Below, piece after piece: positions 43,156-52,669 of a DNA stretch of 64,000 nt (the stretch's first letter is position 1; each line of letters opens with the position of its first letter). The stretch is from Lachnospiraceae bacterium. Its GTDB lineage: Bacteria > Bacillota > Clostridia > Lachnospirales > Lachnospiraceae. A program made the position numbers and the translations under genes. The stretch covers positions 110,921 to 174,920 of the forward strand of contig CAJTCL010000008.1 of NCBI GenBank assembly GCA_910575005.1, given 5' to 3'. The notes beneath the pieces were generated by a model. It searched no databases. It saw nothing but the letters and a program-made list of their open reading frames with translations, and had not been told where the DNA came from.

Positions 43156-43475
43156 CTTATAAACAAGGTGACATAATAGTTATGGATTTTAACCCCCAAC
43201 AGGGCCATGAACAGCGAGGAAGAAGACCCGCAATTGTTTTGAGCAATGATATTTTAAATCAACATAGCTCATTAGCATTTGTATGTCCCATCACAAATAC
43301 CAACAAAAATCATCCATTTCACATTAAATTAGATCAACGAACTCAAACAACAGGTGTAATATTATGTGATCAAGCAAAAATGTTGGATATTAATGCACGA
43401 AATGCCCAGTTTAAAGAAAAATGTCCTATAGATCTGTGGAATGAAGCAAAAGAGCTAGTAATCAGTTTCCTTTAG
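43149..43475 (+). CDS. MazF-like mRNA interferase toxin
   Basis: This 108-residue endoribonuclease of the MazF/PemK fold cuts single-stranded RNA at short motifs and halts growth when free. Family landmarks are YKQGDIIVMDFNPQQGHEQRGRRPAIVLSND (with the catalytic Arg/Gly loop), FVCPITNTNKNHPFHIKL and TTGVILCDQAKMLDI. Its start overlaps the antitoxin gene, giving translational coupling. A terminator follows 35 bp after the stop. It is an intact chromosomal copy not linked to a mobile element here. Confidence 0.92.
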   Translation: MVTYKQGDIIVMDFNPQQGHEQRGRRPAIVLSNDILNQHSSLAFVCPITNTNKNHPFHIKLDQRTQTTGVILCDQAKMLDINARNAQFKEKCPIDLWNEAKELVISFL

Positions 43476-43510
43476 TAAATACCCATCTATAAGCTGACAG
43501 AGCATAATTT

Positions 43511-43557
43511 AAAGACTGGGATGGCAGAAATTTCAAACACTGCCACCCCAGTCTTTT
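43511..43557 (+). terminator. terminator of mazEF
   Basis: AAAGACTGGG-TGGCAG pairs with CTGCCA-CCCCAGTCTTT and is followed by TTTTTTA. Confidence 0.85.
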
Positions 43558-43560
43558 TTA

Positions 43561-43780
43561 TCTTATATGAAATTCCTTCGGATTTTCGATAAAATAAATA
43601 ACAATGATCGCAGGGTCTTTCTTCACTTCGTTTCGGTCGTTGCTTCACAAGTGCCACTGGCATTTAGCATCCCAGCGAAGTGAGGGTACTGCGGCGGAAA
43701 TGAAATATGTCGTGAAAGCGACCCGCCGCAGGCAAAGAATCCTGCTTTGCAGGATTCTTTGTTCCCCTACAAATTTTCTA
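43561..43780. other. structured intergenic stretch
   Basis: No gene. Two stable stems occur: CTGCGGCGG with CCGCCGCAG (about 43690-43731) and CAAAGAATCCTGC with GCAGGATTCTTTG (43733-43761, 13 bp, 3-base loop). The second ends the transcript of the large secreted protein on the minus strand. The first and the Ser/Thr-like codon runs before it have no explanation. Confidence 0.5.
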
Positions 43781-46700
43781 TTATCTTTTTACCAGCACAC
43801 TTTTCACTTTGCTGTAGGCTCCATATACCTTCCCTTTACTAGAAGATTTATAGGCGCGCACTCTTACATAATATCTTTTTTTAGCCTTTAACTTCTTAAG
43901 CACAACAGAAGTTTTGCTTTTCTTCGCTTTGACTGTTTTCGCACCCTTAAACTTCCGATTGGTGCCATACTGAATCTGATAGCCATCTGCCTTAGAATCC
44001 TTTTTCCATTTCACAGTAACAGTGTTTTTGGATGTGGACTTCAGACTGGTAATGGCCTGTTTCTTTGGCGCAATCACCACAGCAATTTTCTTTGTACCAG
44101 ATTTATAATTGCTGTTTCCGGCTGCTTTCACTGTAATTACAGCTTTTCCACAGCCTTTGATATTTACTTTTCCAGTCTTCTTGCCAACCATCACCACCTT
44201 CTTATCAGAAGAGGTATAGGTCACAGAACCTTTGCCTTTGGCCTTCAAGGTAAATGCTTTACTGCCATAGACTTTTTTAAGATTGCTGGCAACCCCAGTA
44301 ATCTTATTTGCAGCCTTTGTCACCTGTACAGATACTATGTTGCTGTTTTTTTGTGCCGTCTTTGTCGAACCTGATGATTGATTCGTATTTGTCACGACAC
44401 AATAATAATACTTTGTTCCCACAGAAGCCGTTGACGGTGTGTAAGAGGCTTGATTTGCTCCTTTCACTGCGGTTGCATCCTGATAGCTGTTTTTCTTATT
44501 CTGATACCACTGATAACGCAAAGTTCCGCCATCCTTTACGGATGCTTTTATGGTCAAGGCCTTTGCTGACTGTCCATAGGTATAAGAGGACTTTGTCGGT
44601 TGTTTGGTAATCGTGGGAATCTCTGCTTTTCCCTCTTGCTTCTCTGTAAGCTTTGCTGGTGCGACTGTAAATTGATCTAATCTCGGTGAAAAATCATCCT
44701 GGACGGAACTGAATTTATAGGAATTATCATTGGTAAATACGATCACATTCTCTCCCTTTTTTAGTTTTACATCTATAATCGTATTTTTATAAGTGTCCCA
44801 ACAGAAGGTATTCTTAAAATACACTGTCTGTGCTGGCTCTCCATTGACAGAAATCTGCATATACCGTTCCACCAAATCAGTATTGTAAGGATGTACATAA
44901 TCTGCCCCTGCCTGTGTTTTCATGACGGGAGCTGGCTCATCATTGGCATAGCGCACAGACAGCTTATAATCTCCTGCTTCTGGCGCTGTCACAGTAAGCG
45001 CTAACTTGTTATCTTTTCCGCCTCGGAATCCCTCTACTGCCTTTTGGCCAGACGCCGTTTCCTGCTTGATTACAGTCGGCACTGCGGCGCTGCCTGGAAG
45101 ATAATGGTAATTGTCCTTGCCGTCTGTACCAGAAAGCTGACAATCCTCTGCTTCCACGATGATAGAATTTTCTTTTGCCGCCTGCAGGTTTTCGGTAAAG
45201 GTCAACAGATCAAGCACCAATCCGCTGCCCTCCAAACATAATTGATTCACGCCTGCCGTCAAATAGACCATCCCTGCATCTTGATCTCCTACAGTGAGAT
45301 CAAACAATTTTAACCAATCTATAGTCAGCGCTGACTCTGCCTTCGCATCCTTGGCATAATTTACTCTGCTCTTTGACAAAGTGCAAGAACCACTTCCCGC
45401 ACTCCCCACAGTATAATAACCATCTCTGGGAACATTGACATAGAAGGTAAATTTTCCGCTGCCAGACGCACTGCCGCCGCCGCTAAATTTTCCTTCCTGC
45501 GCATAGACAAATCCCTCCTGGCTCGCCGCCAACTCTTCCGGCTCAATCTCGATCACGGCTGCTTCTTTGGGCGCATACGTCAGATCAATTTTATCTAACA
45601 GCACACAGAGCATGGAATTGATCTCTTTGCCATTTTGGTTCTCCCCCTGGTACATCAACTGAATCTCATGTCTTCCAGTTTTTAAATCCACATAAACTGT
45701 TTTGTAATTATAATATCCCCATTTTACCGTAGAATCGAATACAATTTCCTGCGGCGTGCCGCCATCAATCGTCAATCTATGACTGCATAGGGCGCCAATG
45801 GCCCGATTCTGCCCATCCTTGCTGACATACTGCAAGGTCAGCGGATCTACCTGCGGCGCCTGGCTGCTGTAATAAATATTCAGGCGGTATCTGCCATCCT
45901 TAGGAACCTCCACCGTAAACTTCACGCCGTCATTTTCACTGTTCATGCCGCCCACTTCCGCACGGTTGGAACGTGCCAGATCACCGCCTCCCGTCTTGGT
46001 AAATGCTTGGGCGCCGCCAATCAATGCTGCATTCTCCGCTTCATAGGTCTGTTCCCAATTCTTGTCATAGGCTGAGATTGTGGTGACATCTGTTCCCACT
46101 GTTGGAGTGATCACCGCATAATAGGCATCCATCAACTCTGCATCTGGAACTGTAAACACCAGATCATCCCCTGAAAATGCCAGATTTCCTTCAAACTCCA
46201 CCGGAATTTGATCTGCAAATCCCTGCTGCCCAGTATATTTTGTGCTGTATAATTTCACATGAGCCTTGTCTGCACCTGCAAAGATTTTGCTGGAGCGAAT
46301 ATTTTCAATACTGATGGTCTGCTTGCCTGCCTGACCGCCAAACAGACTGTAAATCATCCCTGCATTTTCATCTATGCTGGTCAATCCATACAATCTGCCA
46401 TAGGCTCCCGGCCCTTCAATATTTTCCAAGGTCAACGGCAGTTTTTTTCCTGTCATCTGCGCATACCACTTGTATACCCACCAGGCGCCATTGGGCTGAT
46501 TGCTGTCCGCTGCAAGCTCATTGAGAGAGTTTGCCAGTCCCCAATAGGGCAGGGAAGCATAGACGTCTTCCTCCTCAAAAATCGCTAACCAGTTCACCAA
46601 AGCACCAGGATTCCCCACATCATCAAAATTCACGGTCTCATTGACAAATATAATTGGTTCTAGTCCTGAGCCTGCATAATAAGTCTTTATGTAGCCCCTC

Positions 46701-48694
46701 ACTTCATCACAGTGGGATCTAAAGCTAGTCAATTTATCCTTCTGCAGTTCATGCCAGGTAATGTATTCTGGCAGACAGTTGTTCTGCTGACAAAATTCAA
46801 AAAACGTCTGATATGCACTGCTGTTATAGACAGAAAAATTTGGTCCTGCCACTTTAATTGCTGGGTTGATCGCCTTGATCGTTTGATAAATCTTCAGCCA
46901 ATCTGTGCACATCTGGGAAACCTTATTCTGATACCAAATCCCATCTGGCTCGTTAAAGATTACAAAACTATAGCCCGCAATCTCCTCCGCTGTTTTCCCT
47001 TCAATCATCTCTGTGACAATTTTTTTCACCTTCTGATTGTAATCCTCAATCCCATTTGACTCATAGGGCCATTCCAGATAATAATCTTGCAGATAAATCT
47101 GAATATTTTCTACCCCGCATTCCTTCAGATAAGAGGTCAGGCGATAGCCATCCCCAGAAGGGTGCTGCTGCCCATTAGCCGCTTTCTGCACCAATATTTT
47201 AGGTTCAATCGCCTTGATTACATCGGCTGAGGGCACTCCTATCTCACTGACACCGTAGAGAAATCCTGTGGAGCCGTGGAATAATTCACTTTTCCGATTT
47301 TCTGGATCTGCATCAAAATGCAAAGTTGCTCCATAAGACTTCGCATCTACTGCGTCACGCAAGGCCAGCAATGCTGCATCCACTGTTTTCTGATCCCGAT
47401 TGGTAAGCGCCTGTTCTGCGGCCGTGACAGCCTTCTGAATCTGCTCCTGACTCTCCGTAGATAATCCACCGTCAGACAACAAGATCTTGGCCTGCACTGT
47501 CTCTTTGGTGAGCTGTGCATTGGAAAATGTGGTGTCTGCTGCCACTCCCTCATAAAGTTTCAAGCTCTCAATTGCTGTGGTCAGATTTCCAATCAGGCGA
47601 TTTACATTTGCCTCCGTGACTGGATTTTGCACACCTGCCAATCCCTCAGCAATTGCCGCTGCCAATGGCGCATAACTGTCCCTGGTATAAAAGCTGACAC
47701 TTTTTGTCTGTGCCTCTGCTATCTTATTTTGCAGCTTTTCAATCACAGAATCCCGTACCGCATAACTGTCATAGGCTGCCTTGGCCTGCTCGGATGTCAA
47801 GGCAACATTGTAAAACCGAAATTCATCCATCTTAGCCTTTAAATCGGCATCTGTAGAATAGACAGAACGGCCAATGGCATTGTGTGTAAAGGTCTTTAAA
47901 ACTGCCGCATCATCTGCAAACAGCTTTTCTAAAATGGCACTTTTATTGTTATTGCGGTCATAAGTCATATTCACTTTCTCACCGTCCAGATATACCTGAT
48001 AATCTGTGGGCGATACACTGATTGTCACATGCTGCCACTTTGCCTTGGCAAACTGCCGCTCCCATACCAGTTTTAATTGGGAGTTTCGATCTGGAAGCAT
48101 AATTGAAGTGTGATAACCACTCTGTCCATTGCCAAGATCTGTTGCCGTCTCACTCCCTGCCACAAAGGTAAATTCTGGGGCATTCCAGGCTCCATTATCA
48201 CCATCATTGGAATTTAATTCAAAAGGTGTCGCTGAAAAAATGCGGCTGTACTGACTGGCTGTACTGTCAATATTGATCCAAAAAGAAAATGCAAAACCTT
48301 CTTGTGTCACATCTGCAAACATATTGTCTGGCAGAATTAAACTTCCTTTTCCCAATCCGCCTCCAGGCAGATTCAAAACTTTATTCCCCCTGATTTCATC
48401 TTCCATAATACCAAGGTCTTGTCCATTTCCTGAAATGGAAGCGACAATTCCCTCTTTGCTTCCCTCATTTTCCACCTTGCCATCTGTGACAGCCCCATCA
48501 AACGTAAATTCATAATATGGCTGCGGTACTGTCACTTCGCGCAGTTCACGTTGATTTTGTAACTCTTCTGTCACATCCATCTCTGCTACACTCTGGCTAT
48601 GCTCCATATAGACTTCCCCTGCCTGAATCTGCACAGGTGGAAGTACCATACCAGCCGTCAAAAACAATGCCAAAAGCTTCTTTCCTGTTCCCAT
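43781..48694 (-). CDS. large secreted glycoside hydrolase-like protein with LamG, CBM, Ig and Fn3 modules
   Basis: This 1637-residue protein has a signal peptide (1-25), a LamG/concanavalin-like domain (about 45-310) and two helical FIVAR-like repeats (about 320-450). A TIM-barrel-type enzyme follows (about 455-880). In it FVIFNEPDGIW and PIIFVNETVNFDD place two glutamates as in clan GH-A acid/base and nucleophile, closest in feel to GH39. Three beta-sandwich carbohydrate-binding-like modules of the YEAENA/VEAEDC type, Ig-like domains (about 1330-1540) and a basic fibronectin type III tail complete it. The substrate is unknown. There is no LPXTG motif; the Lys-rich tail may bind wall polymers. 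ATG 48694 follows GGAAGGAG. Confidence 0.75.
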   Translation of the reverse strand: MGTGKKLLALFLTAGMVLPPVQIQAGEVYMEHSQSVAEMDVTEELQNQRELREVTVPQPYYEFTFDGAVTDGKVENEGSKEGIVASISGNGQDLGIMEDEIRGNKVLNLPGGGLGKGSLILPDNMFADVTQEGFAFSFWINIDSTASQYSRIFSATPFELNSNDGDNGAWNAPEFTFVAGSETATDLGNGQSGYHTSIMLPDRNSQLKLVWERQFAKAKWQHVTISVSPTDYQVYLDGEKVNMTYDRNNNKSAILEKLFADDAAVLKTFTHNAIGRSVYSTDADLKAKMDEFRFYNVALTSEQAKAAYDSYAVRDSVIEKLQNKIAEAQTKSVSFYTRDSYAPLAAAIAEGLAGVQNPVTEANVNRLIGNLTTAIESLKLYEGVAADTTFSNAQLTKETVQAKILLSDGGLSTESQEQIQKAVTAAEQALTNRDQKTVDAALLALRDAVDAKSYGATLHFDADPENRKSELFHGSTGFLYGVSEIGVPSADVIKAIEPKILVQKAANGQQHPSGDGYRLTSYLKECGVENIQIYLQDYYLEWPYESNGIEDYNQKVKKIVTEMIEGKTAEEIAGYSFVIFNEPDGIWYQNKVSQMCTDWLKIYQTIKAINPAIKVAGPNFSVYNSSAYQTFFEFCQQNNCLPEYITWHELQKDKLTSFRSHCDEVRGYIKTYYAGSGLEPIIFVNETVNFDDVGNPGALVNWLAIFEEEDVYASLPYWGLANSLNELAADSNQPNGAWWVYKWYAQMTGKKLPLTLENIEGPGAYGRLYGLTSIDENAGMIYSLFGGQAGKQTISIENIRSSKIFAGADKAHVKLYSTKYTGQQGFADQIPVEFEGNLAFSGDDLVFTVPDAELMDAYYAVITPTVGTDVTTISAYDKNWEQTYEAENAALIGGAQAFTKTGGGDLARSNRAEVGGMNSENDGVKFTVEVPKDGRYRLNIYYSSQAPQVDPLTLQYVSKDGQNRAIGALCSHRLTIDGGTPQEIVFDSTVKWGYYNYKTVYVDLKTGRHEIQLMYQGENQNGKEINSMLCVLLDKIDLTYAPKEAAVIEIEPEELAASQEGFVYAQEGKFSGGGSASGSGKFTFYVNVPRDGYYTVGSAGSGSCTLSKSRVNYAKDAKAESALTIDWLKLFDLTVGDQDAGMVYLTAGVNQLCLEGSGLVLDLLTFTENLQAAKENSIIVEAEDCQLSGTDGKDNYHYLPGSAAVPTVIKQETASGQKAVEGFRGGKDNKLALTVTAPEAGDYKLSVRYANDEPAPVMKTQAGADYVHPYNTDLVERYMQISVNGEPAQTVYFKNTFCWDTYKNTIIDVKLKKGENVIVFTNDNSYKFSSVQDDFSPRLDQFTVAPAKLTEKQEGKAEIPTITKQPTKSSYTYGQSAKALTIKASVKDGGTLRYQWYQNKKNSYQDATAVKGANQASYTPSTASVGTKYYYCVVTNTNQSSGSTKTAQKNSNIVSVQVTKAANKITGVASNLKKVYGSKAFTLKAKGKGSVTYTSSDKKVVMVGKKTGKVNIKGCGKAVITVKAAGNSNYKSGTKKIAVVIAPKKQAITSLKSTSKNTVTVKWKKDSKADGYQIQYGTNRKFKGAKTVKAKKSKTSVVLKKLKAKKRYYVRVRAYKSSSKGKVYGAYSKVKSVLVKR

Positions 48695-48740
48695 AAAATT
48701 TCTCCTTCCATGAAAATGATAACATGAGTTGCATTAATTT

Positions 48741-48838
48741 TTATGAGGTGATAATCCTCAAACCCACAGACAAAAACATCTTTAGAGGCGTATATCAATT
48801 CTGCAGGCATGTCCGTGGCTTTGGGTTCTGAATAATTA
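48741..48838 (+). ncRNA. structured intergenic repeat, copy B
   Basis: Plus-strand hairpin GAGG-TGATAAT-CCTC, then CCACAGAC pairing with GTCCGTGG, AACCC with GGGTT, and AGAGGCGTAT between. This is the same order as copies A and C. It points away from the minus-strand gene at 43781-48694, so it is not that gene's leader in this orientation. Confidence 0.5.
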
Positions 48839-48958
48839 CTATTATATAGAAAAAATAAAGTAATTTCCACCCAAGATTAAAATATTAAAATATCGCAGCT
48901 ACTTAGCACCCGATAAAAATAGATGCTCAGATTTATTTCAGAAAGAATGAACATTTAT

Positions 48959-49058
48959 TTTTATGTGGGCGATAATTCCCAAAACTCCAGACAAAGCTTC
49001 CGCAGAGAAGTATGTCAGCTTGGCTTATATGCCTATGGTTCGTGTTCTAAATAATTAA
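48959..49058 (+). ncRNA. structured intergenic repeat, copy C
   Basis: Hairpin GGG-CGATAAT-TCCC, then GTATGTCAGCTTGGC, which is nearly the same as in copy A, and an ending TTCTAAATAATTAA like copy B. It lies 220 bp after copy B in the same direction. No gene is found in 48839-48958 or 49059-49140. Confidence 0.5.
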
Positions 49059-49143
49059 AAAGTATAATAGATTGGAGAATTTCATAATAGAGTCATTAGA
49101 ATAATTACGAAAAGAAAAAATATATCATTATTTTTATATGAGA

Positions 49144-49173
49144 AAAGACCAGCGGGGGAGCCGCTGGCCTTTC
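49144..49173 (-). terminator. terminator downstream of the cyclic-nucleotide-domain gene
   Basis: AGCGG and CCGCT extended to a 12-bp stem (AAAGGCCAGCGG on the minus strand) with TCTTTTCTC after it. It is 160 bp beyond the stop of the minus-strand gene. Confidence 0.65.
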
Positions 49174-49333
49174 CTATGAGGGGAGTATAAATAATTAATA
49201 AGGGGTATAACTTATAAAAAAGATCTCTGAAGGTGAAATCCTTTTTACAAGTATGATTATAGTACAGTTTGTCATAAAATGCAAGTAAAATTTTTAAAAA
49301 AATCAAAAAAATTTTTCAAACCTCAAAAACCGC

Positions 49334-51619
49334 CTACAAATCATAGAAATCCCAGTTAATTTGCAGCTCTTCATTGATCTGCCCACCTTTTTTCTGATAA
49401 CGGTCATACCACAATTCTGTATGGCGCTTCTTGCGTTCTTTTAAAATCTCAAACTTTTCAAACATCTCACGATACATAGGATTTGCACGCAATAAATTGC
49501 GGATCTCTTTGTTAAATGGACAATAACGGAAAATAATATCTCTGGCCACTTTGTTGAGACGGAAACTTCCTTTGGACTCGTAACGAATCCAACTCTGATA
49601 ATCCTTAACAAAGACTTCACGATAATTATTTTTTGCCTTGCTCAAAGCATTCTTAATCTTTTCTTTGGCATCTGGGGAGAGATCATGGTTTTTGCGGTAA
49701 TACTGGATATAATCATTATATTCAGAGGTTAAGGAAGCCTCTGTGACATCATTCCAACGAACACCTTGGATCTTACGGCACATCTCCCAACGGAATCGTC
49801 CACAAGCCTCCGTCATCAAGTCCTCAATATCCACTACGGTCATAATCGGGAAAATGAATCTTGCCGATGTATCTTTCTTGATTCCGGCTGTCTCCTGCCA
49901 CATCATCGCTTTGCTGCCGGCATTGGGCATCAATATGATATTGGGAAGTACTTCCTTTTGGATCTGTTCCATATTGACATCATGTTCAGGGTCAGAATAT
50001 CCCACTTCCCGATAAAACAGGGAATAATCAATCTTACGAATCTGATCTAACATGCCATTTGCCTTCTCCGCAGTAATCAACATATGTTCCACACTACTGA
50101 TGATATCATCTTCACACAAAACAGGGCAGAACGTAGAAATCTTGCCATAAGTAGCACGGTTCGTTGAGATAAACATGTTTTTCAGCTCAAAACTAACCTT
50201 TTCCCGATGATTTACTGCCAGCTCTTTTACCTGAGCCGCAGTAATCTTCCCTGTTTTCTTCTGCTCATTCAGATAATTGGTATAATCCATATCAAATTCA
50301 TTTCTGGATGGTTCATTTTCACCACGGTAAATACTCAAAAGCCACTCATATATTGTAAATACATTGTCTGCCTTACAGCGACCGAGCTCTTGGGTTAAAT
50401 CATAGAGACTATGCGTGTTGTCAACACCGGCAAGTTCCTCATCCATAAATCCAAAATTCAAAAACATTTTTACTGCCGCCGGTATACGTCCTCCCTTGAG
50501 CGAGCGGTAAAATGCTAATTCATAGATATCATAAAACTCCTGAGTTATATTTTTGCGAAGCTTTCGTACATCATCTGTGGTAGCAAGCCGGTCAGGAAGA
50601 TTCTTATACTTTTGCAGAGTATTTTTAAACTGCTCTGCCTTGCCCTTTTCATACTCTGTGTATTCCAAAATTTGTCCCAGATAATCAATGCCCTCTTCAT
50701 ATTCCTCCAGCGCTTCTTCCAGTCCGATATCGGTCTCTCCAATCTTGCCTGTTTCCTGCTGCTGCTTAAAATCATAATTTTGATATTCTGTAAAACGCTC
50801 ATTCATCAATTGATCTGAAAACAGGTGGCTTTCTCTACAAAACTCAATAATCTCAGAGATCTTCTGAAAAAGTGGTTCCATCTCCATCCCTGTACCTGCT
50901 GCTTTCTTTGCCAGCTCAAAATACAACTGAAACAGATCTTCCTCCGTTTGCGACAAAAGCAGTTCTCTATCAATCTGCAAATAATTTTTCAATTCCTTAA
51001 TCAAGGAGACAGCTCTTACCATCCAACAAACTGCATTTTGAATCTCTCCAATTCCGATTTCATAATCACGGGCAAGAAACTGATCCAAATACTTTAAGGA
51101 AAGCGTGGACATTTTTGCATAATAATCCATTGTCCATTTCTCAATAGTTCCGTTAAGCTGCACTGGCTTAGCAGAAGCCAGCCGGTGAAATGTTTTCTCT
51201 GATATTTGATAATCAGTACACATTTTTTTATACTCACTGTAATAATCCATCAGCTTTCCATAGTAATCTTGTGCCATCTTATAAAATGTTGCATATCTGC
51301 GCAGCACAGTTGCCGCTTCATGCATAGCACCCATTGTAAATACTGCTACATATTTTTCATCTGCTGCAAAAATCTTCTTATAATCCTCTATTCCACGGTA
51401 TGGATAGGCATATAAGATACAGTCTGATTCTGCCACATAATCACATGGATAAGTATCAGAAGTCGTTCCCAGCAATCCGACAATACTCCCTGCCTCCATA
51501 ATGATCTCATCATTCTTGAACACTGCCCGCACACTGCCCTGCAAAATTACAAACAACCCCTTAAGCTTCTCTCCCTTTTTTAAAAAATGTCTGCCTTTAC
51601 TTACTTTTACTGTTTCCAT
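49334..51619 (-). CDS. cyclic nucleotide-binding-domain protein, large uncharacterised C-terminus
   Basis: The first 110 residues of this 761-residue protein form a Crp-like cyclic-nucleotide-binding beta-roll (KGEKLKGLFVILQGSVRAVF, then EAGSIVGLLG). The remaining 650 residues are predicted helical, soluble and rich in Tyr, Lys and Glu, with no domain I recognise and no helix-turn-helix, kinase or transmembrane segment. It is therefore not a standard Crp/Fnr regulator. It follows the DUF1700-type gene by 23 bp and probably shares its transcript. Whether the beta-roll binds a nucleotide cannot be judged: the usual phosphate-binding RA motif is not evident. Confidence 0.7.
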   Translation of the reverse strand: METVKVSKGRHFLKKGEKLKGLFVILQGSVRAVFKNDEIIMEAGSIVGLLGTTSDTYPCDYVAESDCILYAYPYRGIEDYKKIFAADEKYVAVFTMGAMHEAATVLRRYATFYKMAQDYYGKLMDYYSEYKKMCTDYQISEKTFHRLASAKPVQLNGTIEKWTMDYYAKMSTLSLKYLDQFLARDYEIGIGEIQNAVCWMVRAVSLIKELKNYLQIDRELLLSQTEEDLFQLYFELAKKAAGTGMEMEPLFQKISEIIEFCRESHLFSDQLMNERFTEYQNYDFKQQQETGKIGETDIGLEEALEEYEEGIDYLGQILEYTEYEKGKAEQFKNTLQKYKNLPDRLATTDDVRKLRKNITQEFYDIYELAFYRSLKGGRIPAAVKMFLNFGFMDEELAGVDNTHSLYDLTQELGRCKADNVFTIYEWLLSIYRGENEPSRNEFDMDYTNYLNEQKKTGKITAAQVKELAVNHREKVSFELKNMFISTNRATYGKISTFCPVLCEDDIISSVEHMLITAEKANGMLDQIRKIDYSLFYREVGYSDPEHDVNMEQIQKEVLPNIILMPNAGSKAMMWQETAGIKKDTSARFIFPIMTVVDIEDLMTEACGRFRWEMCRKIQGVRWNDVTEASLTSEYNDYIQYYRKNHDLSPDAKEKIKNALSKAKNNYREVFVKDYQSWIRYESKGSFRLNKVARDIIFRYCPFNKEIRNLLRANPMYREMFEKFEILKERKKRHTELWYDRYQKKGGQINEELQINWDFYDL

Positions 51620-51642
51620 ACGTCCCTCCTATGCTGCATCTA

Positions 51643-52116
51643 TCACCTGCTCCCAAAAAATAAGGAACATATCAGCAATATCACTATAATCGGCACCAAT
51701 ATTGGCAATAAAAATGCCACTACATTTGCCACTACTACAATAATCAGAACTGCCGCTGCAACTAACATAAGCTTTCCATACCAGGAATTAAGCTTCAGGC
51801 CGCCCAATCTGATATCCCATCCACGATCCTGTGAGTAATCTGCATGGAACCCTCTGCCAGATTCTGCATTTTTATAACTTTCTGACTGAAATTCTCCCTC
51901 AGAAGCTCTTCCAAACTGTTCTGTAGTATCAATCAGTGTCTTTGCAATCAACCTTGGATTTCCCAAACGTTCTATTACTGCTTTCTCACTGCTGCCTTTT
52001 TTCGTCTCTTCCAAAATATAATTATCATAATACCTAATATTTTCATTGACTGCCGTTTGGCTTAACTGCCCCTGCAGTGCAAACTGTAATTCTTGTAAAA
52101 ACTCCTGCCTTGTCAT
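51643..52116 (-). CDS. DUF1700-type small membrane protein
   Basis: This 157-residue protein has an N-terminal cytoplasmic helical part (MTRQEFLQELQFALQG to RLGNPRLIAKTLID) that is the usual opening of DUF1700 membrane proteins. Two overlapping hydrophobic stretches at the end (about 105-155) form a membrane hairpin. DUF1700 genes normally pair with a PadR repressor; none is seen here. It appears to lead an operon with the cyclic-nucleotide-domain protein, suggesting a membrane-linked signalling pair. Function unknown. Confidence 0.7.
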   Translation of the reverse strand: MTRQEFLQELQFALQGQLSQTAVNENIRYYDNYILEETKKGSSEKAVIERLGNPRLIAKTLIDTTEQFGRASEGEFQSESYKNAESGRGFHADYSQDRGWDIRLGGLKLNSWYGKLMLVAAAVLIIVVVANVVAFLLPILVPIIVILLICSLFFGSR

Positions 52117-52273
52117 AGGTTCTCCTAACCGTCTATACGATGAGTATATTTCTATCCCAATTCAGACACTAATATCCATAGGCTTTCCTTTACCCAAAAA
52201 CATCTAAAACATATTCTATCATACTCTTTAAAATTTTTCATCATAATTTCCTGATTTTTTTCCAAAAAATCTA

Positions 52274-52302
52274 TTGACAAATCACCAAAACTAATGTAAT
52301 AT
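52274..52302 (+). promoter_or_regulatory. tRNA-Arg promoter
   Basis: TTGACA (52274-52279) and TAATAT (52297-52302) with a 17-bp spacer, 33 bp before the tRNA. Confidence 0.8.
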
Positions 52303-52335
52303 AAAGGTCGTTCAGCAAGAACATTTTTGAATTAT

Positions 52336-52409
52336 GTGTGTGTAGCTCAGCTGGATAGAGCACTTGGCTACGGACCAAGGTGTCGGGAGTTCGAATCTTC
52401 TCACGCACG
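52336..52409 (+). tRNA. tRNA-Arg (anticodon ACG)
   Basis: The cloverleaf folds fully: acceptor GTGTGTG with CACGCAC (one G-U), D stem GCTC/GAGC, anticodon stem CTTGG/CCAAG with loop CTACGGA, T loop TTCGAAT and discriminator G. The wobble A is expected to become inosine to read CGU, CGC and CGA. CCA is not encoded. Confidence 0.96.
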
Positions 52410-52415
52410 TAGCGA

Positions 52416-52445
52416 AACCGGAAGGCAGTTGTCTTCCGGTTTTTT
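52416..52445 (+). terminator. terminator of the tRNA transcript
   Basis: AACCGGAAG pairs with CTTCCGGTT and a T-run follows, 7 bp after the tRNA. The stretch on to 52669 holds two more hairpins (TATACCATA/TATGGTATA, about 52446-52487; TACATTA/TAATGTA, about 52569-52600) but no gene. Confidence 0.85.
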
Positions 52446-52669
52446 ATATACCATAGGAAACCATTTTGCATCTCTTATGGTATATAAAAGATTATGCGCA
52501 TCTTGCAAAGCGGAATACCGTTTTTAAGCCCGCTCGCGCATAGAATCTGGCAGAGAGATTCTTTCTTGTACATTAAAAGTTCATGGACTTTCCTAATGTA
52601 TAAAAATATTGTAACTATTCAAAACCCAGACCGCAGACATTTCATAAACTGATAAGAGGAGGACTATTT

